A stretch of DNA of 64,000 nucleotides, from assembly GCA_018292915.2 (NCBI GenBank), contig JACVVK020000373.1, positions 309,501 to 373,500 on the forward strand. The letters are read 5' to 3'. The notes under the pieces are model-generated. The model was not told where the DNA came from, did no database searches, and saw only the letters and a program-made list of their open reading frames with translations. Position 1 is the first letter of the stretch. Every line of letters starts with the position of its first letter. Made by a program: the position numbers and the translations under genes. Origin of the DNA: Batillaria attramentaria. Lineage: Eukaryota; Mollusca; Gastropoda; Batillariidae. Positions 1 to 22,541 of this stretch are shown piece by piece.

Positions 1-159
1 CTGCACCCCCTTTTTACACCATTGCCACACTACATGTTCACATGTATTCTATCCGCTGACTCCTGTCATGGAAGTTATAAACTGGACATGTTAATGTTCA
101 TGCAACATGCAAACTGATCATTTATGATTCTGATTCCTTTCATTTTGGTTTGTTTTCAG

Positions 160-10177
<10,018 letters not shown>

Positions 10178-10895
10178 AATGCGTTCTCTTGACTTTCCGA
10201 GCTGGGAAAAGGTCTGGATTTGTAACTTAAATGTGCTCATCCCAAGATTACTGGGCTCCACACAAGACAGGTTTAGTTTTGGAACGGTTGCGCTTGAGAA
10301 AGCGCATGCACACTGGAAATGGTTTATCATTAAGTATAGAACTGTGAATGCAGTACACGGACGTCTGCTCGGTTGCACGATCCTGAAATGAAATAGCCGG
10401 AAGTTTAGATGGTTAAAGAGTGACACAACACTGATGCCTCACCATTGCCTTCACCTGTAACCTTCTGTTGGCTCAACGCCAGCCTGTGCGAGGCTGTAAC
10501 TGCACAGGTGTCCCAAGTGGTACGGTGCTTGACACAATGTAACAACACAGAACGATTGTGAGCCTGTTGAAGTTTGACTACCTACAGTTCTACAATTTTT
10601 TTTTTTTTTTTTTTTGGGGGGGGGGTACTTTATTGTCCCTTTCAGGAAATTTGGGCTGCTTCCCTGGGGGGGGGGGGGGGGGGAGGGAAGCGCAGTGCAG
10701 TACGTGCCACCCAACCTACCTATCTTAAATTTTTGTGGACATTTTATAGCAACACCAAGGAATAGTTATAATTTTGACTCATTGTTAACTGACTTGGTCT
10801 CGTAGCATGAATCTTGTCTTTTCCAAGTGACTTGGTGAAATGAATGTTCATGAATTGCCATTTGTACATAGACGTACTTGTATTGGTTTGGATAA

Positions 10896-11412
10896 CAGGG
10901 TTTCACATTTTGAATGCCTTGTATAGGACAATTGTCCTGGACAACACAACAGTAATAGGACATTTGTCCGGACCACAGACAAATCTATAGGACAAATTCA
11001 GAACAGAACACTTGTCAAACTTTATTTGCCACCAAGACATCACTGACAAGTCTCTTTGGGTACTCGAGTCGATCAATATAAACCGGAAGTGTATCCATGG
11101 CTATCTGTGTCACGCAAGGGAAAGCACTCTCTATTCGCACCCTTTGTCATTCAATAGCGACGAACCGAAGAGTCGTCGCGATTTCGGTCTTTTCTTTTTT
11201 TTAACTTCTTTTCGGTCTTTTCTTTTTCTTTTTATAACTTCTTTTTCAAACAAAGCGAACGCGTTGTCCGAGTCAAACGAAGAAACAATGGGACAATGAC
11301 GGCCTCATTCAGTAAACGATCGGACATTTGTCCTCAACATAAAAAAATCGATCGGACATTTTGCCTCCAGTATCCGTCAATGTCCGATGACCGATCACAA
11401 TGTGAAACCCTG
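10896..11412. mobile_element. MITE, hAT-like termini (CAGGGTTTCACATT)
   Basis: Terminal inverted repeats CAGGGTTTCACATT (10896-10909) and AATGTGAAACCCTG (11399-11412). The flanks carry the direct repeat GGATAA (10890-10895 and 11413-11418). Internal ATAGGACAxxTGTCC palindromes; no coding capacity. A related sequence with TAGGACA motifs and an AACCCTG end lies at about 40555-40727. Confidence 0.8.
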
Positions 11413-11699
11413 GGATAACGATGATAATGTAGCGATTCAGGGATTCTTGAGATTTGACATTTTGATTAAAATCTGATTGGAATTCCAGTGTCATTTTTAT
11501 CTTTTTCTCTGGATGCAAGTCTGGTGTACAAGAATATTGTTTAAAAAAAAAACAAAAAAACTTTTGCTTTTGCAGAAAATTTGCACTTGAAACTGTTAGA
11601 TGAATGAAGCTGACATCCCAGAGGCCTGATTTTAGGTCAGGGCAAGCATAATACGGCTTTGGTGTAGATAAAATGATTTGGAAATGTTCAGACACAAAA

Positions 11700-11917
11700 T
11701 CTTAAAATAAATGCAATTCTAAATTGTGAAACGTAAATTGTTGAGTTGACCCCTCGCACCACCTGATTGCAACGTGCTTGTGTCCAGTGTGTGAGAGAAT
11801 GCGTGTGATTCACGCGAGCATACATGTTGGGTTCAGCAGTGAGCGAATTCAACAAATTGGGTAAAGCGCCTATACAATACTCAGTTACTAACATTATTAC
11901 TAATACTTTGGCTGAAT
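11700..11917 (+). mobile_element. SINE family C, 5'-truncated, inverted neighbour
   Basis: The body and tail of family C occur here in plus orientation (CCAGTGTGTGAGAGAATGCG, GGGTAAAGCGCCTATACAAT), tail-to-tail with the copy at 11938-12318. Confidence 0.75.
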
Positions 11918-11937
11918 CATGCAGCAGGTTTGCTTGT

Positions 11938-12318
11938 AAATTAATAATAATAATAATAATGAGTATTGTATAGGCGCTTTACCCAATTTCATGAATTGGC
12001 TCAAAGCGCTGCGAACTGAACCCAACACGCACGCTCACGTGAATTACACGCATTCTCTCACACACTGGACATAAACACATTACAATCACTAATTTTCAGA
12101 ATTTAGATTTGCATTTATTTTTCAAATTTTGTGGGCTGAACATTTCCAAAGCAGAGGGGGAGGAAGCCGGAGTACCCGGAGAGAACCCCTGACAATCGGC
12201 CCGAAATGAACGGTGCCACATACGAGAAGGAAAAATTCTTTGCCCGGAGTGGGACTCGAACCCCTGACCTCTCATATTGATGACAAGTCTCTTAACCACT
12301 AGACCACCGACCGCCCCC
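11938..12318 (-). mobile_element. tRNA-derived SINE, family C, with ATT-repeat tail
   Basis: On the minus strand the head reads GGTGGTCTAGTGGTTAAGAG (A box) and GGGGTTCGAGTCCC (B box); the body runs to GGTAAAGCGCCTATACAATA and an ATT-repeat tail at 11942-11960. This differs from families A and B in head and tail. Confidence 0.8.
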
Positions 12319-13455
12319 TAGATGAATGTAGAATGGCCTGCCTGCCGAGCAGAGCGTAGGCTGCCCAAAACAACTCAGATAAAAAAACATATGCCTTGCT
12401 CAGCTCAAGGTAAATAAATGACAGAAAACGAGAAATCTCAGTCATATTTATTTTGAAAATGTAGACAAAACAAATCACCAGCATGCATAAAGTATGGACG
12501 GACAGCAGTAAAAATAACTGTAGAATTGTGGACAGTTATCCTTTCAACTCATCGATGCTTCCTTGGAGATGTGCCGGGAATATCACAGTCTTGTAAATGC
12601 CACAGAATTGTGCAGTTCCTTTGTGGGGGGGGGGGGGGGAAAGACGAAAAAAAGAACGTGCATTTTGGATTCCACTTTCTACATTGACGCTAACATTATG
12701 CGTCTGTGGGTCAAATAATTGTATAAGTACGGGAAGTGTTGCTTAGATGTTGTACTTTCCTTGGGCATCACCTTCAGCAGGTTGCCAAGGAAACCTGACA
12801 GCAGACATGTTGGAAAGGCAGGAAAAATGCAAACAAACCGTTAGGGCGAGGGGCATAGCTCAGGTACAATGAGTTAATGAAGTGTGTGCCATGCTGAAAA
12901 CCACTGCATCTGAAGCAATGAATGCCGTTTAGTCTTTTCCTTTTCCTTTCCATACAAAAAAAAACCAAATAATGCTAATTCCACTTCGTAATACATGTAG
13001 TATTTTTGCCGCTTTACTGTATAGTGGAGTCGTGTTGGGGGTGACCATGCACCTACTTTGGAATGTTACGCAGGCAAATGAAGTTTCCCCATGAAACAAG
13101 AGAAGAAGAGAGACCACCTGCTTTTACAGGACCAGTTTATGATGCTGGGTTTCAGGTCTGAAACCTCTTTTGGGTGACCACCCCTCTTTTAAGGCCACTT
13201 TCTTCTATCTCCACTTCTGTTGTTCACCTCTCCCCTCAAACTGTACTTAACAGACATCCCCCCCCTCCCTCCCTAAAAAAAAAAAAAACCAACAACAACA
13301 AAAAACAAACAAACAAACAGTCTGCTTCATAACTTAACAGGATATGGTAAGTTCATCACCAAAAGGACGTAACAGACTCTTTGGACATGATCACAGCACG
13401 GTTATGCACCAAACACAGGAATGTTTCTTGTTATGGGTAAAGATGATTGTGAATA
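12319..13455. other. Intergenic, 3' sides of FARSB and CFAP74
   Basis: The two genes converge here. AT-rich sequence, a poly-G run near 12626 and an A/C-rich run near 13274; no gene or polyadenylation site could be assigned with confidence. Confidence 0.5.
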
Positions 13456-13855
13456 TCAGTCAGACACGACCATGGCCCGCAACATAAGCTGGTACTGTTC
13501 CACCACGTCTCCTCTCAGAGTCATGAGCAATGTCTCTTCCACCATCTTGCTGGACTGAAACACAGCAGAAAAAGCCTAGAATTAATCCCAACTCGGTGAA
13601 ATGAAATGGCTGCTGCAAGGGTGAATTCTGTAGCAATTCTAACATTCTGATGAGAGTTTCTCTTGCATCTGACCGTATTTCTAAAATCTGACGGACTGTT
13701 GTGATGTGTTGGTAATTCATGTTTACTGGTTGGTTGATTAAGATATCACTTTATTCGTCCCACGAAGGGAAATTGCACTGTCTGCTCAGAAAAAACCACC
13801 ACCAAAAAACTGACAATAAAAAATCATTACAATTACAAACATTGAACCGAACCAG

Positions 13856-13900
<45 letters not shown>

Positions 13901-14761
13901 TGATCCTTTCTGGGGGAAGCAATCCAAATTTCCCGAAAGGGATAATCATGTAGTCTGTAAAAGGAAAAAAAGAGAGGAAATTTCTTTTTAAAAAGTGGGC
14001 AACTCACATCGTATCCCTGTGGAGGAGTCCATGTAATTGTGACTGGTTTCTTGGCACCTGCTTCCACCATACCCTGGAGGGCAAACCACAAGAAATGTAG
14101 TGAAAATTGCGATCAGTCCCCAAACTTTTCAATGATTCGTTTTGTTCATAACTGTGTTTTTGTTTTTTCTTTCAAAAGCTGAAAGTACTTTCCAAAGAAG
14201 GCAGACCACATGCACACACACACACACAAGCACAGAGATGACAATTACCTTTTGTGGCTCGACGTTGAACCCTTTTTGTGTGAGCGGCTGTATATTTTCA
14301 AACTGGAACTCTCCATTCTGTAGGAACAAGACAAGCAGTTTCAGTAAACATCCCATAAGCAAGCCAACTTTTCCATTCAATTCAACAGTTGATGATGCCT
14401 TCACCCATAAATGAACTCGATCATAGACATATGAATGTGTGCGAGGGTCCAATATTTTGAGCTGATTCAGAGACATTATCTCCAGTTTATTAATGAATCT
14501 GTACTTGATGTGAAGACAAATGATATACAGTGTGGCTGCTCGTCAAATTGCAAAAGCCTTTTTATGACTTGCTGCTGCCCATCACAGAATTCTTTGCTAC
14601 TGATGAAAACTTTTCTGTCAGCATTTTTCTGTTGTAGGTTAGCGTGTACCTGTATCTAACGGTGCATATCATGATGGTTGACATGCAACAAACAAGCCAT
14701 TCATTCATTCCCTCTTTCTCTCTCTGTCTCGCACACATACGCAGGCGTGCGCGCGCGCGCG

Positions 14762-14817
<56 letters not shown>

Positions 14818-16286
14818 ACTCCTGCGAAATTCATGCACAGCAATGTAGCATGTGAATACCTCTCTTAAAAAAAGAAAAAAAAAGAAAAGAAAGTCATCTG
14901 ACACTCACATGTGCAATAAATGCTGCCATGTGTGAAACTATTGGAAAATGTGTACGATTTTCCTACTAAAATGTGTGTGAACTGTCATACATTTTGCATG
15001 TGTAGGTCCAATGTTCAGGCTGCAGAGTTCGCAGTGAAGAAAAATGTGATCAAATTGACGGTGATCAGCTGTGTGTAACAAGCGGCGACACAGACAATTA
15101 ATTAGTGTGTGGTTGTGGTGTAATTTGCCGGCACAGCAACTGGTAAATTTTTTTTTCCAATTAAAGAAAAACACCCTCAAAGCAAAATTCTTTGTGCTGA
15201 GCCACATTCAGAAAGCAAAACACCTGAACACTGCATGTCACAAACTGCGCACAGAAACACACTGCAGACCTGAAACAAAGCCATCAGGCGAGACATCCAG
15301 GTTAGTACACGTAAATAAGCAATGCATGTAATGCGTATAACGACCTGATCATAGCAAGCAAATCAAATCCAGCATCCCTACCTTCTTGCTTTCCTGGTTT
15401 GTCAAAGGTTGAGAAAACCATTCAAGTGCACAGGGTCATGCAAAAGAAGATGAAGAACAAAGCATGCAAAATAAGATTAGTCACCCCTGTGAGGTTAATA
15501 CATTCACCAAAAACCGTAAACACGTCGCCTCAATCGTCAATTGCAAAAATCACCAAAAGCATTCTACAAACACACGCAATGTTTTGGAAATGTTTTTAGA
15601 TAAATACAGACAAAATCTACAAGAGGTTTGAAAAGGGTGGGGGACAAAAAATATGTTTTAGGTATGTTTTAGTACCAAATATGCAAACAAAATCTACGAC
15701 AAATTTGAAAAGGGGCAGGAGCAAAAATAAAATAAAAGAGAAACTACCAGTCCGCACCCATATCAGTAGCTCCTGTGTGCATTTAACGTTTCACCAATTA
15801 AATTTGTTTTGTTAATCAAAACCCCTCTCAAGCTGAAAGACAAATACATTTAAGCACTACGCGTATATTACATAAAGGGAGTTTTGCATCGTTACTGCTT
15901 TGCACTACAGTATATGACAAACTTTACAGGTGTGGGTGTGCAAGGGATAAGGGGCAGGTGAGGGGGATGGGAGGGTGTGTGGGGGGAGGGGTGTAGGGGG
16001 GTGAGTGGCGGGGTTGGAGGAAGCGTGAATTTGAAGTGGCAGAGGATGCCGTGTTGCTCTAACAAGAACATGGGGTCTATCGTCACAGTTCCAGGCAATA
16101 CTGTGTTGACTCTTAACAACCGTACAAATAATTTATATAAGCACTTGTAAATACATATTGCAACTAGGGCAAATACAAGTACATGCATTCATTTACATTC
16201 ACAATATATCTACAGATGTACATGCAGGAAATTCAGGATTCCAGGTTTTCAATATTCAGTCTTACTTCTTCTGAGGGGGAGGGAGG

Positions 16287-16366
<80 letters not shown>

Positions 16367-19300
16367 GCGCGCGTGTGTGTGTGTGTGTGTGGAGCTATTG
16401 AAAGGTTTAAAGAACAAGTGAACACAGGACATCAAACTATCACTTTAGGGTTTCTGTTTCTGCAAATGTGTTAATATTATGATCAAACAGGGTGACAATT
16501 AGCAAAACCAAATTAAAAAATAAAAAGGTACGTGGGGGGTGACCATAAGTTGGGGAAGGTGAAGGTCACAGCACAGTTGGTTTGTGTGGGAGGGATAATG
16601 CACGACAAAATCAGGCAATCATAAAAAAGATAACAAGGAAGAGGTCCCTCGGAAGGGGCCAGAAATCAAAAATATATGAAACAAAATCCTGCATAAAACA
16701 TACAGGATTCTGAAGCAAGAGCACACCTTTTTCTGACTGACGGCCATTGTACGGACACAGCAGACGTAGATATCCCTTGTTGCTGGAAGGAATTCCTCCT
16801 CCTTCATACGACTCTTCAGAGTGAAAAGTATCGGTGTTGGTGGTTTGGCTTTGGGATCTGCAAGGAAATCAACACGAAAGCTTCTCATGTACTGAAGCCT
16901 TTAAACCAGAACATCAAAAACCTGCATGAGTAGCATGTGACCTTGACCCTCTGGAGGGGTCACTCAAAAAATGCAGACCAAGAGAGGCATTGTGACTTAC
17001 ACATGTACCAGGCATCACCGTGCCAAATCTGATGTGAGTGTGGTTTGTGAGAAAATTCCAATGCCGAAACTTTCACAAAAACCTCATGACCTTGACATCT
17101 AGACATGGTCATTGAAAGTCACATGCCTGAAATAGACAGAAATAATCAAACTACATGTACATGAAGTAGGTACCTTCTTCCCCTTCTGTGACTGTGGGAA
17201 CCACCCCTAATGACTCCACGTCCGGGTACAGTGGGTCCCCTCCCTCCATGAACATGATGTGAGGTCGTGCCTGTCCCTTCACCTGAAAGAAGTGGCTTTC
17301 CTTCTGCAAGGAAAAAAAAATCCTCAAAATGTTTTGACAACACAAGAAGAGTCATGCAAATTTGGGCTTGCCTGTGAACGTATTGTAGCAGAGCTTAAAT
17401 GTGCTATTTCCACTTTAACAACGTTAACTCATGGCTTGGAACAGTTTCACTTGTGAATGTGCCTAAATACGCTCAAAAATACTCTTGGTTAAAAAAGAAG
17501 CCACTGCACACCAATAGGAGCCGCTTCAATCCACTATTATGCAAGGCTTGGGCCTTCCCCGCTAAGCTTAAGACTGCTGCAGCTTGCATAGTAATGGCTT
17601 GAAGCGGCTCAAATGATTAGTAGAGCTTTTAATGTGACACAATGTTGTCTACACTCTGCACAATGGGTTGAAAATTAAAATTCTCTAACACAAGCCTGTC
17701 ACTCAGTCTTTGTGTTATCCATGTCATTATGTATCCTTCTGTTGGCTCAGTTCTAGACTTTGAGATGCTGTCACTGAGCAGGCATCTAAGTGGTGTGGTG
17801 CTAGACACCATTAAAATGATAAAATCTAACAGAAAAGGCACCTTTATGTCACTGAGAATAGTTTCAGAAAAGTGTAAAATGTGTGGCATCATCATCTTTT
17901 CTAAATATCCGTGACAATATACTGATACCACGGAGTGACCTGGTGTCTTGATCCACTTACCTCACTGAACAGCTCTATCTTAACACCATCGCTGTAGTAG
18001 GGGCTTTCATGATCAGGTGCAAATGTAACCATAATCTCTTTTGTTCCTCCTGCAAAGAACAGGTGCACGTTAGAGAAGAGTTGTCATATCTCTCAAGTTC
18101 TCCCCATCCATTCTCAATACAAACTGAGTTTGTTTTCACTTAGAAACCAATTTTACAAAGGAGCAACGCAGAAAGACAGTGCGCAAAGCAATGCTCTACA
18201 AAATGAAGATTGGACTAGTCTAGACATCCCGACTGAGATCCCAGCTGATGCCCCTACCGCCTCGAGAGAGGTAAGAACATGACCAACAGCTTGTATTAAT
18301 CCCATGCAGAACGCAGTACAGGAAAAGCTCATTCCTACCGCGGGTGGAGAATGATCAGTCGCCCATCCCAAGCCTGTTGCTTATGACCAATTTCAGCTTG
18401 CCGCCCGCCGCTCATGACCTATCGCAGGTCGCGCATGACCGGTCGCGGGGCACGCATGGACCCTGCTTGTTATATGCCAGAACCCTGCGGGACTACAATA
18501 CGCTCCCAGCCGAGACCCTGGAACCCTGCACCCCTGACATTCGTGGATAGCGTGTCCCACCTCAATTAGCTATTAAAGTTTTGTTTTTATCTTGTTCCTG
18601 ACCGACCTGGTATAGCGCACACCCCCAAAGAAGCAGAATCATTAACCCCTGTATATGGCAGCTACTCAAAGGAAGAAGAAAAAAGAAAGACAACAGTCAA
18701 CTCAAACTCTCTGTAAAGAAAGTCTGTGGAACGTACAGTTTTTAAATTTAACTTACCTGCGGGAATGGTCCCTGAGCAAGGTACCAGGTCAAACACGTTT
18801 TGTCCATTGTTGTTCTGCACACCTAGAATAAGAATCGAGAGAAAATCAGAAATTCAGGTGCAAAATAGGCAAAGAAATCTGTTCAAACCAACCATCCCCA
18901 GTTTGCTCTATACCCACGACACGAATTAAACCTAAAATAAGGAAATACACTTGAACCAAAACATATCCTATAATCATGATCTGAAGTGTGATTTTATCAT
19001 TGACGGTATAAACTAGTCCTTTGCATCACACAGGAAACAATTCACACAAGACTTGTGATCTTAAATGTGAGAAATGGCATCTGCATACTTTTGCCTTTGG
19101 TGTCAGACCTACGCACCTACAAGGAATTCTATTCAAGAAAAACAGATAACCAATTCAAGTGTGATATTATGTGACTTACCAACGAAGTTCTTCACAGTGG
19201 AGTCAGGCTTCAGAAAGTGTGGTAACCCCTGAGCCTGCGAGTGACGTCGTAACGACTGACTGTTCAACTTGATCACGTAGCTGATTGCCAGGGACGATGT

Positions 19301-19439
19301 GTTCTGGATCTGCATAGAGAAAGAAAATGGTCTGAAGTCAGCTGGAAGAAAGAAAGAAAAAAAAAAGAAAAGAAAAAAGAGAAAAGAATTGCCACCCCCC
19401 TTTCTCCTTTCCCGAAATGTGCACACAGACACAGACACA

Positions 19440-19484
<45 letters not shown>

Positions 19485-20108
19485 GAGAACAAGAGCAAGT
19501 GTGAAAATCTTCCAGTAAGCATTACAATGCTGATCTTGAAAAAATAAAGAACAACAATACAACAGACACAAAAACAACACAAACAAACAAACCCCAAAAC
19601 AAACTCAAAAGCAAAACCAACAACAACAACAACAAACAACCCAAAACCAACAACAAAATCCCCAACAACCAAAAATCACAGTGCTGACCTTGAAAATTTT
19701 CTCACAGTACTCATCAACCAGCACAGCTCCGACATCAAACACACCTCCCTCCACGCTGAGGTTAACCATGGGGCTGACCCCACGGCCCTTGCACGTGAGG
19801 TGGAGGGTGGAGGTCTGTGTTCTAATCTCAAGCGGCTCTTGGAACTGCAACACATGTAAATCATGTTACTGACAAACAGCTCATGTTGCATGATTTACGA
19901 AGGAGCGTGAGAAACTCTTGATCACTGGAAACCTTATTTTAAAAAAAAAAAAGTTTCAAGCTCAAGCAATAATGAACAAATAATAAAAGAAAATCAGTTA
20001 CCTCTCTTTTTTTTTTTCAATATGATTAAAATCAAGAGAAAGCAAATATTAAACTGACAAAAAAATACGCACAACAAAGGTTGAAATGTCAGAAGGCCCC
20101 CCCCCCCC

Positions 20109-20153
<45 letters not shown>

Positions 20154-22481
20154 ATCTCCTGGTGAACTCACACACACACACTATGGACCGATGTCTTCAA
20201 AAAAGAAAATCAAAAAAGCAAAAATAACAGCCAAAAAAAAAAAAAAAAAAAAGTTAAATGAATAAAACAAACAAAAACATCCACCTCTCAACAGTTAATA
20301 ACACCCAAGAAAGCAGCAGATACAAACGAAAACATACGATACGTCCAGCGTTTGGCGTGAAAGACAAAATCATCATGTGCGTTGCACCAGGAGCGAGTAC
20401 TCTCAACGCGTTCAGCATCAGGAAGGGGACCGTTGGTATCCAGGAGCGACGACTTGAGCTGCACACACAGCATCACCAATTAAACAGTGCAAACAGATGC
20501 AACATAACGCCAGGCAAACATTTTGGCGTCAGTGAAAATTTCTTCTGAACCAGTGTGAGGTGTATGTCTAAACACTGACAGAATAATTGTTATCGTGTTC
20601 TGGTATCCTCAACTATTTTTCTTTTTAGTACTGACTATCCTTTTTGGGAAATTCAGGTTGCTTTCTCTGGGGAAGTGCATTGCAGAGACACCCACCTACC
20701 CTGGTACCTAGTTCTGAAAAAAATCTTTCCAATTTTTATGCAAGTTGGCCATTTGGAAACAGTTTCTACACATTCACTGGACTGAGCATCGTGGCACTCA
20801 TTGCCTTTGTGACCTTTAGAACTTATGCTTGATTTCACCGATGAAGTTTCATACGGACAGCGGTCAGTTGAGCTGTTTCGCTCATTTTTCCCTATACAGT
20901 GTGTAATACTTAAAATATCAAGACTTCTATGCATAGTATTTGTATATTTGTGTGTTTACTTTCGCTGTTTGAGACTAGGATATTTATCTAAAGTGTGGTT
21001 CAATCGTTAAAACAGATGCACGAACACAGAGGTTGTTGTGATCGATCTGAGTGTATGGACGAATGGGTGGTTTAATTGGTTCATGTGCATGTGGTGGCCA
21101 CATAAAGTTTTCTGAGTAACCGGCCCTCGTAGTGTAGTGGTTAGCACTTCGGATCATGGACCGGGAGACCCGGGGTTCGAGTCCCAGCCGAGGCAAGCGG
21201 GACTTTTTCCTACCTAGGTCGGCTCCTACCCAGAGCGGGTGTGCTATGGGCCCAATGGGGAGGCTGTTGCCACACAGCCGAGCTTCACCCACTTCACGGG
21301 TGCGACTTTGGGGGGGTTTCCCTTGTCCCTTGGTATGACACGTCTTATGATGTGGATGATTACACGGCCGGCACCGCAGGTGCCGCACTTCCCGGGCCTG
21401 GTTAATGCTGGGATATTATGACAGGAAGCGTGGAATGCGGCCCTGTCCCGCAGTCCCAAACTACACGGACCTCCATAGCATCATCTTACCATCATCCTCA
21501 TCTCCATCATCATGCATAATAAAAATTGCCCCAACTTCCGAGCCCTCCCTGGATTCCATCCATTACCAGGGAGGAACATCACTGGAGCCGGCAAAGAGTT
21601 GTGGCAGCAAAAAAAAAAAAAAAAAAGTTTTCTGAGTGAGAGCTTTAAGCCTTCCCTTTGCAAGTATGCATATACCAGTAGACTGATTCAAGAGTTAACG
21701 CTTTCAGCAGTGTGGGAATCACGGGGAAGCCGTTGTATACATGTCATTCATGACGTATCGCATTCGGGTGTGGGTTTCCCTTCCATTAAAACCGCGTGGG
21801 TTTGAAAAATGTCGGTTTGCCAGTTTTGCAGCCCTGTTTTTTTTGGTAAGTTTAGATGGCGGCGTGATCATTACGTAATAGGGATAATCATCAAATTTTG
21901 TTTGATATTCTGGGGAATGGTGCAGAAATTGAAGATTAGAGTGTGGCAAGATGGGTAGATTTGGACAGCGGTTTCCTGTTACCATCGGACGTGCAGAAGA
22001 GTTGGAAGAAAATGACTCTGATGATGGAACGAGAAGGTGATCAATCAATGCTAATTGAGTTCCAGTGGGGGTGGCAGATGTGTACTGTCTACTGCTGTCA
22101 ATTTCAACTCCTACTCACCTCCACTGTTTTGTCTGAGATATTCTGCAGGGTGATGGAACGTGACGTGTGCTGACCGATGGATACCTCACCAAAGTCAACA
22201 ACTGTGCAGCCATTGTCCGAGATGACCACCAGCTCAGGCTTGACCACTGGGCAGTTGACCTCCAATACAACGTGTTGTGGACACTGCACGACCAAATACA
22301 GGATACACAACACTCAGAGTGACTTCTGCCTATACAGCCATTCACATCATGAGATGTGTCATAATGAGGTAAGCGCCCCAATAGTGTTGCACTGTACCTG
22401 TGAAGTCGGTGAGTCTCAGCTGTGTAACAGCTCTTCTCACTGGAAGAGAAGAGTTGTTACCCCCCCCCCCCCAGTAAAAAG

Positions 22482-22541
<60 letters not shown>

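Noticed and set aside
21140..21210. Apparent tRNA gene
   Set aside because: A and B boxes are present but the sequence does not close a proper acceptor stem and is the head of a SINE with poly-A tail and duplications.
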